A DNA stretch of 8,728 nucleotides from an uncultured Gammaproteobacteria bacterium. GTDB taxonomy: Bacteria > Pseudomonadota > Gammaproteobacteria > GCA-001735895. The notes under the pieces are model-generated. The model worked only from the letters and a program-made list of their open reading frames with translations. It was not told the DNA's origin and did not search any database. The stretch lies in NCBI GenBank assembly GCA_945787265.1, contig CALZHS010000065.1:1-8728 (forward strand), written 5' to 3'. Positions 1 to 7,749 of the stretch are shown piece by piece; position 1 is the first letter of the stretch; each line of letters opens with the position of its first letter. The translations under genes and the position numbers were made by a program.

Positions 1-3000
1 GCACCGGCAGAAACGCCAGGCAAACCAGCGCTGCCGCGAAGGCGCAACGTGATGGGCGCGTCAGACATGCCATGGTTACCGTGAATTCGCGCGATTTCAC
101 CGGACAGACGCGCACCTATCGAGCGATGCGTATTGTTAATCGGGTATTCGAATTCACCACCGCTGGCATTTTTTATCGCACCGATACAATCGGCCACCAT
201 TTGCTCTGCGAGTTCGGCCTTGTCCCAGGGCGGATTGCGCTCCTCGATACAGTATTGAGGTAGCGCGGGATCAACGCCGGCGTCCGACAGAATCGGGGCA
301 AGATTCAGGTTTTGCTGGCTCGAGGTACTGCCGGTCGCGACCTCGAGTAAATCGGTGCGACCGATCAGGTCTTCGAGCTTGTGCACCCCGAGCGAGGCCA
401 GGATTTCACGCACCTCCTCGGCAATAAAGCGAAAATAGTTTTTAACTTTTTCAGCAGTGCCGACGTAGTGCAGCTCGCGCAGCTGGTCATTTTGGGTAGC
501 GACACCGGTGGCGCAGTTGTTGAGGTGACAAATGCGCAAATACTTGCAGCCCATCGCTACCATCGGGCCGGTGCCGAAGCCAAAGCTTTCGGCCCCGAGG
601 ATCGCGGCCTTGACCACGTCGAGGCCGGTTTTAAGCCCGCCGTCGGTCTGCACTCGAACCTTGGCGCGTAACTTGTTGGCGCGCAGCACCTGGTGGGTTT
701 CGGACAGGCCCAGCTCCCATGGAGATCCGGCATATTTAACCGATGTCAGCGGGCTCGCACCGGTGCCGCCGTCGTGGCCGGCGATCGTGATCAGGTCAGC
801 GTAAGCCTTGGCAACACCCGCGGCGACGGTACCGACACCCGCCTCGGCCACGAGCTTGACCGAAACCAGCGCCTGCGGGTTAACCTGCTTCAGGTCGAAT
901 ATCAACTGTGCGAGGTCTTCTATCGAGTAGATATCGTGGTGTGGAGGTGGAGAAATCAACGTAATTCCGGGTTCTGAGTTGCGCAGTCGTGCAATCAGCT
1001 GGTTAACCTTGTTGCCGGGCAACTGGCCGCCTTCGCCGGGTTTTGCGCCCTGGGCAATCTTGATTTGCAACACCTCGGCATTGACCAGGTAATGCGGGGT
1101 CACGCCGAAACGGCCCGACGCGACCTGCTTGATCTTGGAAACCTTATCGGTACCGAAACGTGCGGGATCTTCGCCACCTTCACCCGAGTTGGAACGTCCG
1201 CCAAGCTGGTTCATTGCCTGCGCCAGGGTTTCATGCGCTTCGGGCGAGAGCGCGCCAAGCGACATTCCGGCCGAGTCAAAACGGGCCAGGATATTTTTGC
1301 TGGGCTCGACCTCGTCGATATCGATCGACTGTTGTGGTTTCAGGTGCATCAGGTCGCGTAGTGCGGTTGGCGGGCGATTGTTGACGATGCTGCTGTATTT
1401 TTTCCAGTCGTCGTAACTGCCGCTGTTGACCGCCGCTTGCAGGGTATACACCACGTCGGGGTTGTAGGCGTGATACTCGCCACCGTGGATGTATTTCAAC
1501 AGACCGCCCTGTTCGATGGTTTTGCGCGGATTCCAGGCGAACTTGTTGAGAGCTTTCTGCTCGGCCTCGAGTTCGTCAAAACCGATACCGTCGATGCGGC
1601 AGGTGGTGCCCGGAAAGCACAGGTCGACCACGTCCCGGTGCAGTCCGACAATCTCGAAGAGTTGCGCACCCCGATAGCTGGCGATGGTGGATATTCCCAT
1701 CTTGGAGATAATCTTGTAGAGCCCCTTGTTGATGCCTTGGCGATAGTTGGTGCCGGTGTGCGGGCAAACCAGCTCCGGTAGTTCGCCGGTACGGGTCATG
1801 CCGACAATACTGGCGTAGGCCATGTAGGGATAAATCGCGGTGGCACCAAATCCGAGTAGCACCGCCATCTGGTGCGGATCGCGCGCGCTGCCGGTTTCAA
1901 GCACGATGTTGGTATCGCAGCGGCCACCGGTGTTGCTGAGCCGATGGTGTACCGCACCGGTCGCCAGGGCCGCGTGGACGATGAGTTGATTTCGCGGGAT
2001 ATCCTTGTCGCTGAGCACGACGATAACGATTCCCCTGCGCGAGGCTTTTTCGGCCTTATCCTGGACGTCGATGATCGCCTGTTTGAGTGACTTCTTTTCG
2101 GGGTCGTAACCGAGCGAGATGATTTCGTGGGCGTAGCCCTTGTCATGCCAGGCCAGCAGGTCGACAAACTTTTGCTCGGACAGAATCGGCGAGCTTACAA
2201 TCAGGCGGTCGGCATGCTCCGCGGCTTCGTTGAATAAATTATGTTCACGTCCGAAACAGGTTTCCAGTGACATGACGATTTTTTCGCGCAACGGATCGAT
2301 TGGTGGATTCGTGACCTGGGCAAATTGCTGGCGGAAGCTGTCGAACAGCGAACGTCGGTGGCTGGATAACACCGGTAGCGGGGTGTCGTCACCCATCGAA
2401 CCCGTCGCTTCCTGAGAATCCTGGGCCAGCACTTTCAGGATCTGGTCGCGTTCCTCGAAGCTGACCTGGAACAGTTTTTCCAGGCGCGTCAGGGTTTCCC
2501 TGGTCATCGCCAGGGCTGAGAAAGGTGAATTAACCGGGTCGGCACTCAGGCGGATGAGCCGGTCGCGTAACCAGATTTCGTAGGGATGGCGATTTTGCAA
2601 CTGCTTGTCGATATCTTCGGACATCAGCAGTTTGCTGGTCTTGGTGTCGACCGCGATCATTTCACCCGGTTTCAGCCGCCCCTTGGCGATGACGTCTTCC
2701 GGCGTGTAGTCCCAGACGCCGATTTCCGACGCCAGCGTGATGTGCCGGTCCCGGGTTTGCACCCAGCGTGCCGGGCGCAAACCGTTGCGATCCATGACGC
2801 AACAGGCGTGACGACCGTCAGTCAGCACGATCCCGGCCGGTCCATCCCAGGGTTCCATGTGCATCGACGAAAATTCGTAAAAGGCGTGCAGTGCCGGATC
2901 CATGTGATCGACATTCTGCCATGCCGGGGGAATCAGCAGGCGTACCGCGCGGAACAGGTCCATATCGCCGGAGAGCAGGAAGTCGAGCATGTTATCGAGC

Positions 3001-3887
3001 GAACTCGAATCGGAGCCGGTCATGTTCACGATCGGCCGAATCGCCTCGATGTCCGGCAGCAGCTCGGACTTGAACTTGTAGGCGCGCGCGTTCGCCCAGT
3101 TGCGGTTGCCCTGGATCGTGTTGATTTCGCCATTGTGGGCGAGGTAGCGAAAAGGCTGTGCAAGCTTCCATTGCGGCCAGGTATTGGTCGAGAAGCGTTG
3201 ATGGAAAACGCAGATCGCCGATTCGAGTGCGGGGTCGCTCAAATCCGGGTAAAAAATCGGCAGGTTTTCAGGCGTGATCAGACCCTTGTAGGACAGCACA
3301 TCGTTGGACATGCTCGAGATATAATAGTATTTCTCGATGCGACGGTTATCCTGGGCTTCAAAAGCTTTACCAGCGGCTCTGCGCGCCAGGTAAAGCGAGC
3401 GATTGAATTCGGCACGCGATAGTTCGTCGGGCGCATTAACATAGACGTGGTAAATCGCGGGCAGCGAATTCAGCGCTTCCTCCCCACAGGCTGATTTATC
3501 GATTGGCATTTCCCGCCAGCCTGCGACCTCGAGCCCCTGGTCGGCGATTTTTTCGGAAATGACGGTCTGGGAGATTTCGGTCTCATCGCCAAAAGGAGAG
3601 ATAAAGACCAGCCCCACCGCGTAACGCCGTGCACAGTGAATTCCGAGTTCGGCAGCTTTGGCCCGCAGGAAAGCATCCGGCTTCTTTAACAGCAAACCAC
3701 ATCCGTCACCCGATTTACCATCGGCCGCCACGGCGCCTCGATGCGTCAGGCGCCCGAGAGCTTCGATCGAAGTCTTGACCAGCCAATGGCTGGGTTTGTC
3801 GTCGATATTAGCGATAAGCCCGAAGCCGCAGCTGTCTTTTTCGAAGCTGGGGTCGTAGAGACCTGTCAGTTCCTGGTTCTTGCTCAT
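1..3887 (-). CDS. gltB: Glutamate synthase (NADPH) large subunit GltB, 3' end cut by window edge
   Basis: Large (alpha) subunit of bacterial glutamate synthase: it hydrolyses glutamine, channels ammonia to 2-oxoglutarate and makes glutamate in the cytoplasm, with electrons from GltD. My hand translation from ATG 3885-3887 is open for 1295 codons; family members have about 1480-1500. A 19-residue propeptide precedes Cys20 (DSCGFG), the expected N-terminal nucleophile after processing. The type II amidotransferase domain (about 20-430) shows R50 in LTHRG, HQRFSTNTWP (229-238) and AHNGEINT with N252/G253, probably the oxyanion hole. A central domain follows to about 790. The FMN synthase domain has GGEYHAYN near 805, SNSGEGGED near 900, KPGEGGQLPG at 949-958 and GHDGGTGA at 1037-1044. 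The 3Fe-4S ligands are C1114, C1120 and C1125 (C-x5-C-x4-C). Only the beginning of the C-terminal GXGXG domain is visible, and its last residues are atypical. gltD is expected beyond the left edge. The start has a weak GGAAA very close to the ATG. Confidence 0.97.
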   Translation of the reverse strand, partial: MSKNQELTGLYDPSFEKDSCGFGLIANIDDKPSHWLVKTSIEALGRLTHRGAVAADGKSGDGCGLLLKKPDAFLRAKAAELGIHCARRYAVGLVFISPFGDETEISQTVISEKIADQGLEVAGWREMPIDKSACGEEALNSLPAIYHVYVNAPDELSRAEFNRSLYLARRAAGKAFEAQDNRRIEKYYYISSMSNDVLSYKGLITPENLPIFYPDLSDPALESAICVFHQRFSTNTWPQWKLAQPFRYLAHNGEINTIQGNRNWANARAYKFKSELLPDIEAIRPIVNMTGSDSSSLDNMLDFLLSGDMDLFRAVRLLIPPAWQNVDHMDPALHAFYEFSSMHMEPWDGPAGIVLTDGRHACCVMDRNGLRPARWVQTRDRHITLASEIGVWDYTPEDVIAKGRLKPGEMIAVDTKTSKLLMSEDIDKQLQNRHPYEIWLRDRLIRLSADPVNSPFSALAMTRETLTRLEKLFQVSFEERDQILKVLAQDSQEATGSMGDDTPLPVLSSHRRSLFDSFRQQFAQVTNPPIDPLREKIVMSLETCFGREHNLFNEAAEHADRLIVSSPILSEQKFVDLLAWHDKGYAHEIISLGYDPEKKSLKQAIIDVQDKAEKASRRGIVIVVLSDKDIPRNQLIVHAALATGAVHHRLSNTGGRCDTNIVLETGSARDPHQMAVLLGFGATAIYPYMAYASIVGMTRTGELPELVCPHTGTNYRQGINKGLYKIISKMGISTIASYRGAQLFEIVGLHRDVVDLCFPGTTCRIDGIGFDELEAEQKALNKFAWNPRKTIEQGGLLKYIHGGEYHAYNPDVVYTLQAAVNSGSYDDWKKYSSIVNNRPPTALRDLMHLKPQQSIDIDEVEPSKNILARFDSAGMSLGALSPEAHETLAQAMNQLGGRSNSGEGGEDPARFGTDKVSKIKQVASGRFGVTPHYLVNAEVLQIKIAQGAKPGEGGQLPGNKVNQLIARLRNSEPGITLISPPPHHDIYSIEDLAQLIFDLKQVNPQALVSVKLVAEAGVGTVAAGVAKAYADLITIAGHDGGTGASPLTSVKYAGSPWELGLSETHQVLRANKLRAKVRVQTDGGLKTGLDVVKAAILGAESFGFGTGPMVAMGCKYLRICHLNNCATGVATQNDQLRELHYVGTAEKVKNYFRFIAEEVREILASLGVHKLEDLIGRTDLLEVATGSTSSQQNLNLAPILSDAGVDPALPQYCIEERNPPWDKAELAEQMVADCIGAIKNASGGEFEYPINNTHRSIGARLSGEIARIHGNHGMSDAPITLRLRGSAGLPGVSAG

Positions 3888-3939
3888 ATTTCCAATTCGA
3901 TAATTATGCCGGGACACCACCGCAGCCCGCTGACCGATG

Positions 3940-3970
3940 GGCCAGCGTGAAGCGGAATTTTCACGCGGCC
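3940..3970 (-). promoter_or_regulatory. Strong hairpin in the gltB 5' leader
   Basis: A perfect 7-bp inverted repeat, GCGTGAA (3945-3951) and TTCACGC (3960-3966), has an 8-nt loop. It extends by GGCC on each side (3940-3943 and 3967-3970) across one bulged base, A3944. It would form almost at the 5' end of the transcript from the predicted gltB promoter. A smaller inverted repeat, GCCC (3925-3928) with GGGC (3939-3942), shares bases with the outer stem, so the two cannot be fully formed together. No U-tract follows, so it is not a simple terminator. It could be an mRNA-stabilising stem, a leader switch or, as DNA, an operator. Confidence 0.45.
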
Positions 3971-3982
3971 AAAAGGCTAAGT

Positions 3983-4011
3983 AGTATACCCGCGAGTTTC
4001 GGATATTTGAA
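3983..4011 (-). promoter_or_regulatory. Putative sigma70 promoter for gltB
   Basis: Reading the minus strand in the aroB-gltB gap, a -10 box TATACT (3983-3988, 5 of 6 consensus matches) lies 17 nt downstream of a -35 box TTCAAA (4006-4011, 4 of 6). Transcription would start near 3977, leaving a leader of about 90 nt before the gltB ATG. The position and ideal spacing support an independent promoter for gltB. This is a consensus match only. Confidence 0.6.
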
Positions 4012-4038
4012 ATCAGGGATGCTGCGTAAACCGGAATT

Positions 4039-4053
4039 GCACCGGATTGGTGC
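4039..4053 (-). terminator. Weak hairpin just after aroB
   Basis: A 5-bp stem GCACC/GGTGC with a 5-nt loop begins 6 nt after the aroB stop codon on the minus strand. It is followed by AATTCCGG rather than a U-run, so it is at best a weak or factor-dependent terminator or an mRNA 3'-end stabiliser for aroKB. Confidence 0.22.
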
Positions 4054-4059
4054 GCCAGT

Positions 4060-5145
4060 TCAGGGGGCTAGCGTTTGCAGCAGCTTGTCGTGGTTATAGT
4101 CAGCGGTAACGAAGGCATCACCAATCGCGCGCAATAAAACCAGGTTGATCTTGCCATCAACCGCCTTCTTGTCGATCGACATGGTCTCGAGATATTGCCC
4201 GGTCGAGATGTCTTCGGGCGGCCTCACCGGTAAACCTGCCTGCTGTAGCAACGCGACGGTGCGCTGTCGGACATCCTCGTCGATCCATCCTTCGCGAATC
4301 GATAAGTCGATGGCCATGACCATGCCGGCCGCCACGGCCTCGCCATGCAGCCAGTTGCCGTACCCTTTCACGGTTTCGATCGCATGCCCGAAGCTGTGGC
4401 CTAGATTCAGGATCGCGCGCAGTCCGGCCTCGCGTTCGTCCTGTTCAACTACCTTCGCCTTGTCCTGGCAAGAGACCATGACCGCTTGTGCAAGTAAATC
4501 CTGATCCAGCTTCAGCAGGTCCGCCATGTTGTCCTCGAGCCATTTGAAAAATTCGGCATCGCAGATCAAACCATACTTGATCACTTCTGCGAGGCCGGCG
4601 CTCAACTCCCTCGCAGGCAGGGTATTCAGGGTATTGATATCGGCGATCACGCACTGCGGCTGAAAGAAGGCACCGATCATGTTTTTGCCGAGCGGATGAT
4701 TAACGCCGGTTTTGCCGCCGACGGATGAATCCACCTGCGACAGCAATGTCGTCGGGACCTGGATAAAATTTACACCCCGCTGATAAATGCTCGCTGCAAA
4801 CCCGGCAATATCACCAATGACACCGCCACCCAGCGCGATGAGCGTGGTGCGTCGATCATGTCGCCGGGTGAGCAGTAAATCGATAATGGATTCTACCGAT
4901 GCCATCGTCTTGTATTGCTCACCGTCCTTGAGAATGATTTCGTCGCGCCGAATTTCTGCGTTATCAAGGACCTGCTGAACAGCGTCGAGGTAAAGCGGGG
5001 CGACGGTAGAATTGGATACGATTAACGCCGAGCGGCCGTGGATGTGCTGCTTGATAATTTCACCCGAACCCAGCAGCTCGGTGCCGATATAAATCGGGTA
5101 ACTGCGATCGCCAAGGTCTACCTCAAGCCTGTGGTTGATGTGCAT
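4060..5145 (-). CDS. aroB: 3-dehydroquinate synthase AroB
   Basis: Second enzyme of the shikimate pathway: converts DAHP to 3-dehydroquinate in the cytoplasm, using NAD+ and a divalent metal (Zn2+ or Co2+). The 361-residue protein matches the usual length (E. coli about 362). The NAD-binding core is visible as GGGVIGDIAGF (106-116), followed by the signature QVPTTLLSQVDSSVGGKTG (129-147) and LGKNMIGAF (152-160). The metal ligands are present: E187 in LAEVIKYG, H250 in NLGHSFGH and H267 in WLHGEA, each offset by three from the E. coli ligands E184, H247 and H264. The ATG lies 2 nt after the aroK stop, with only a poor Shine-Dalgarno sequence, so translation is probably coupled to aroK. A 172-nt gap separates it from gltB, where relatives often carry a damX-like gene. 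Confidence 0.97.
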   Translation of the reverse strand: MHINHRLEVDLGDRSYPIYIGTELLGSGEIIKQHIHGRSALIVSNSTVAPLYLDAVQQVLDNAEIRRDEIILKDGEQYKTMASVESIIDLLLTRRHDRRTTLIALGGGVIGDIAGFAASIYQRGVNFIQVPTTLLSQVDSSVGGKTGVNHPLGKNMIGAFFQPQCVIADINTLNTLPARELSAGLAEVIKYGLICDAEFFKWLEDNMADLLKLDQDLLAQAVMVSCQDKAKVVEQDEREAGLRAILNLGHSFGHAIETVKGYGNWLHGEAVAAGMVMAIDLSIREGWIDEDVRQRTVALLQQAGLPVRPPEDISTGQYLETMSIDKKAVDGKINLVLLRAIGDAFVTADYNHDKLLQTLAP

Positions 5146-5147
5146 GC

Positions 5148-5669
5148 TTATTTCAAACTGTCGGGCAACTGGTTAATGATATCAGCTGCGAGACGCCGCG
5201 CCATACGCTTGTCGGTTTTCACCGCCAGATCTGCCAGATCAAGATAAATCGGTCGTCGCTCCGCAAATAGCGATTCAAGTCGCTCGCGCGGATTCTCGGT
5301 CTGCAGCAATGGCCTTTTCTTATCACGCCGCAGGCGTTGCAACTGCTGATTCACCGTCGTGTCGAGAAACACGATGTACCCTTTTTGCTTCAGCAGTTGC
5401 CTGTTTTCGCTGCGCAATACGGAACCACCGCCGGTTGCGATAACGCGATTGTTCTCGCTCAGCAGCTCGCGCAGCGCGTTGGATTCACGGTCACGAAATC
5501 CCTGTTCGCCCTCGATGTCGAAGATTCTTGCGATATCAACGCCGGTGCGTTCCTCGATAAAGTGATCGCTGTCCTGGAATTCGCGGTGTAGCCGGCGGGC
5601 AATGATGCTGCCAATCGTCGATTTGCCGGAGCCCATGGGGCCGACCAGGATGATGTTGCGGTGGTTCAT
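5148..5669 (-). CDS. aroK: Shikimate kinase AroK
   Basis: Phosphorylates shikimate to shikimate-3-phosphate with ATP, the fifth step of the shikimate pathway, in the cytoplasm. From the ATG at 5667-5669 it encodes 173 residues, the same length as E. coli AroK and with the typical N-terminus MNxRNIxLVGPMG. Visible motifs are Walker A GPMGSGKST (10-18), the shikimate-binding DSD (33-35), R59 in FRDRE, the GGG at 80-82, KRPLL of the LID region (118-122) and the C-terminal RRP (138-140). A TTG start at 5685-5687 would add six residues (LGYHSC, with Leu read as Met), but these are not family-like and that codon abuts the terminator U-tract, so I prefer the ATG. Neither start has a good ribosome binding site; the nearest purine run is GGGG at 5682-5685. 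It forms a pair with aroB, 2 nt downstream. Confidence 0.95.
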   Translation of the reverse strand: MNHRNIILVGPMGSGKSTIGSIIARRLHREFQDSDHFIEERTGVDIARIFDIEGEQGFRDRESNALRELLSENNRVIATGGGSVLRSENRQLLKQKGYIVFLDTTVNQQLQRLRRDKKRPLLQTENPRERLESLFAERRPIYLDLADLAVKTDKRMARRLAADIINQLPDSLK

Positions 5670-5690
5670 GCAGCTATGATACCCCAAACA

Positions 5691-5720
5691 AAAAAAAGGC
5701 AGCCACCCGGGCTGCCTTTT
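5691..5720 (-). terminator. Rho-independent terminator after pilQ
   Basis: On the minus strand a perfect 11-bp stem, AAAAGGCAGCC paired with GGCTGCCTTTT and a 5-nt loop (5705-5709), ends in seven consecutive T residues (5691-5697) followed by GTTT. It lies 19 nt after the pilQ stop and is a textbook intrinsic terminator for the pil operon. It leaves only 21 nt before the aroK ATG. The opposite strand has only four T residues after the stem and no gene that needs it. Confidence 0.88.
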
Positions 5721-5739
5721 AGTCGCCTTATTTTATGGC

Positions 5740-7749
5740 TTAACGGATATCGAGGTTTCCGCCCTGCAGGATTTTCGGCGTGACGAAAATCAGTAGCTCG
5801 GTGCGGTCATCATCTTCAATCGTCGACTTGAACAGGTTTCCGATGAATGGCAGATCGCTGAAGAATGGTACCCGGGTCACCTGGTTTGTTTTTTCGGTTT
5901 CATAAATGCCGCCGAGAACCACGGTTTGACCATTGTCGACGAGTAATTGCGATTGCACTTCACGTGTATCGATACTCGGTGCGGACAATCCGGCACCAAA
6001 GGCTACGGTTTCACCGACGTTATCCTTGTGTACGTCAAGATCCATGATCACGCGGTCGTCCGGGGTGATTTGTGGTGTAACCTCGAGCGAGAGTACGGCT
6101 TTTCTGAACTTCAGGGTCGCGTCGCCGTCGTCGAGTTCGAGATACGGAATCTCCACACCCTGCTCGATTCTGGCGGTATGTGAATCGGCGGTGATGACGC
6201 GTGGGCTTGAGACGACTTCGCCACGGCCTTCAATCTGGGCGGCGGAAAGTTCCAGTTCAAGCAGGGTTCCAAGCGGCAGCTTGGCCAGCGCCAGTGCGAA
6301 GCTACCCGCCGGGTTCTGTACCGGCAGATTAACATTCAGTCCATCAAATGCGTTGAACGTAGTGTCGTTCACCAGGTTTGTCACACCGCTAAGGTTGCCT
6401 GAAGTAACGGCGGTATCGCCCGGTGACTGGAAGTCTCCCTGGCTATCGTTGCTAATACCAAAGCGTACACCCAGTTCCTTGCTGAAATCATCGTTGGCGA
6501 TAACTACCCGCGATTCGATTAGTACCTGGCGCACCGGAATGTCCAGCTCGGCAAGCAGTATGCGAACATTCGCCAGGCTGGAGTTGGTGTCCTTGACCAG
6601 CAGGGTATTGGTGCGCTCGTCGACACTGACTGAACCGCGCGGTGACAGGATCGCGTTATCTTTCAATTTCAGAAGATCAGCCATGTCGGCCGCCTTGGCG
6701 TAATTGACCTTGATAAATTCAGTACGCAGGCGCTCGAGTTCTTCCACCTGTTTGCGAGACTCGAGCTCGAGTTTTTCACGGGCCGCTATTTCGTCAGTCG
6801 GTGCGATCAGGATTACGTTACCGGCCTTGCGTTGATCCAGGCCCTTGGTCTTGAGAATGATATCCATCGCCTGGTCCCAGGGGACATTTTTCAAGCGCAG
6901 GGTCAGGTTGCCTTCGACCGAGTCTGAAACCACCAGGTTGAGGCCGGTGAAATCGGCAAGTAACTGCAACACGGAACGTACTTCGATATCCTGGAAGTTA
7001 AGCGACAGGCGCTCGCCGGTAAAGCCGAATTTTTCTTTCTTCTTCTTTTCCTCTTCTTCCTTCGATATCGGTGCAACCTCTACCGTGTAGACGCGATCGG
7101 TCTGGTAGGCGAGGTGCTCGAAATCACCGAGTGACGAGATGGCCAGCCGAATATTGGCACCTTCCTGAATCGCGTCGATGTAGCTGATCGGTGTCGCAAA
7201 GTCACTGACGTCCATGCGACGCTGCAATTCATCGGGTAACTGGGAGCCGATCATCTCGACGTAGATAACATTATTTTCACGCCAGACATCGGTGCTGATA
7301 GAGGTAGACGTGAGATCGATAATGACGCGTCCTTCTCCATTTGGACCGCGTTTGAAATCAACATTGGTGACGCCCTTGGCGACGGCTGTAACCGCCGGCC
7401 TGGTTTCGGTGATGCTGGTGGATCCGCTGGCAGCAGGTTGGGAAGCAGATGCGGGTACAATGGCTTGATCTCCGCCGGCGAGGGTCAGGGTTACCTGGTT
7501 GCCGCTGACACTGGTGGCGTAATCAGCCTTCTGGGAGAGGTTGAGCACAACCCGGGTACGATTTTTAGAAGCAGCGGTTATTATGCTCTGCATCGAACCG
7601 ATGCCTACCTGCATGCTGCGCTGCTCTAGCTTGTTTTCGGTTTCGCTAAAATCGAGCGCGATGCGAGCGGGCTGGTCAATCGTGAAAGCGCGCGGCGCAA
7701 CGGCGGTATCGTCGAAGGTAAACACCACCTGGACCGTGTTGCCCGTCAT
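5740..7749 (-). CDS. pilQ: Type IV pilus secretin PilQ, main reading frame (5' end frameshifted)
   Basis: Outer-membrane secretin that forms the gated channel through which the type IV pilus leaves the cell. The open frame from ATG 7747-7749 gives 669 residues. Domains in order: AMIN 1 (about 1-95), a Ser/Ala/Pro-rich linker (97-120), AMIN 2 (about 125-228), a charged EEEEKKKKEK linker (231-240), the secretin/TonB short N domain (about 247-318), secretin N1 (about 343-415) and the secretin core (about 420-660). The core has VVSSPRVITAD (512-522), SLEVTPQI (554-561) and the C-terminal signature VVLGGIYE...VPFFSDLPFIGNLF (610-640). This frame lacks a signal peptide and starts inside AMIN 1. In-frame codons upstream of the ATG read LDYSV and fit the family, but no in-frame ATG, GTG or TTG start lies between them and a TAA at 7857-7859. 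The missing start and signal peptide sit in another frame at 7749-7877. With one indel repaired the protein would be about 712 residues, close to P. aeruginosa PilQ (714). Confidence 0.93.
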   Translation of the reverse strand: MTGNTVQVVFTFDDTAVAPRAFTIDQPARIALDFSETENKLEQRSMQVGIGSMQSIITAASKNRTRVVLNLSQKADYATSVSGNQVTLTLAGGDQAIVPASASQPAASGSTSITETRPAVTAVAKGVTNVDFKRGPNGEGRVIIDLTSTSISTDVWRENNVIYVEMIGSQLPDELQRRMDVSDFATPISYIDAIQEGANIRLAISSLGDFEHLAYQTDRVYTVEVAPISKEEEEKKKKEKFGFTGERLSLNFQDIEVRSVLQLLADFTGLNLVVSDSVEGNLTLRLKNVPWDQAMDIILKTKGLDQRKAGNVILIAPTDEIAAREKLELESRKQVEELERLRTEFIKVNYAKAADMADLLKLKDNAILSPRGSVSVDERTNTLLVKDTNSSLANVRILLAELDIPVRQVLIESRVVIANDDFSKELGVRFGISNDSQGDFQSPGDTAVTSGNLSGVTNLVNDTTFNAFDGLNVNLPVQNPAGSFALALAKLPLGTLLELELSAAQIEGRGEVVSSPRVITADSHTARIEQGVEIPYLELDDGDATLKFRKAVLSLEVTPQITPDDRVIMDLDVHKDNVGETVAFGAGLSAPSIDTREVQSQLLVDNGQTVVLGGIYETEKTNQVTRVPFFSDLPFIGNLFKSTIEDDDRTELLIFVTPKILQGGNLDIR
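7031..7063. repeat. Homopurine/homopyrimidine low-complexity tract inside pilQ
   Basis: A run of more than 30 bases is purely C/T on the plus strand (A/G on the coding strand). It encodes the Glu/Lys-rich linker between AMIN 2 and the short N domain of PilQ. Comparable charged linkers occur in other PilQ proteins, so this is most likely a coding consequence, though such tracts can be slippage-prone. Confidence 0.55.

Noticed and set aside
72..2415. Many short frames on both strands across the left quarter
   Set aside because: All lie within the continuous gltB frame, which carries the FMN and 3Fe-4S motifs; none has independent support.
2586..3422. Plus-strand open frame of 278 codons
   Set aside because: It is antisense to gltB, whose reading frame is continuous and motif-rich here. 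The product is rich in Arg, Val, His and Gln with no recognisable domain; such mirror frames arise from biased codon use.
3888..4059. Possible sigma54 (-24/-12) promoter for gltB
   Set aside because: TGGC-type words occur at 4054-4057 and near 3941 and 3968, but none has a GC element at the required distance from its GG.
5670..5687. TTG start giving a longer AroK
   Set aside because: The six extra residues are not family-like, the codon abuts the terminator U-tract, and the ATG at 5667-5669 gives the canonical 173-residue protein.
5729..5734. TAAAAT as a -10 box for an aroK promoter before the terminator
   Set aside because: No acceptable -35 lies 16-18 nt upstream, and the transcript would begin at the terminator stem.
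5933..6703. Plus-strand open frame of 256 codons
   Set aside because: It is antisense to the secretin part of pilQ. The product is dominated by Ser, Arg and Thr and looks like a shadow; no ribosome binding site or family match was seen.
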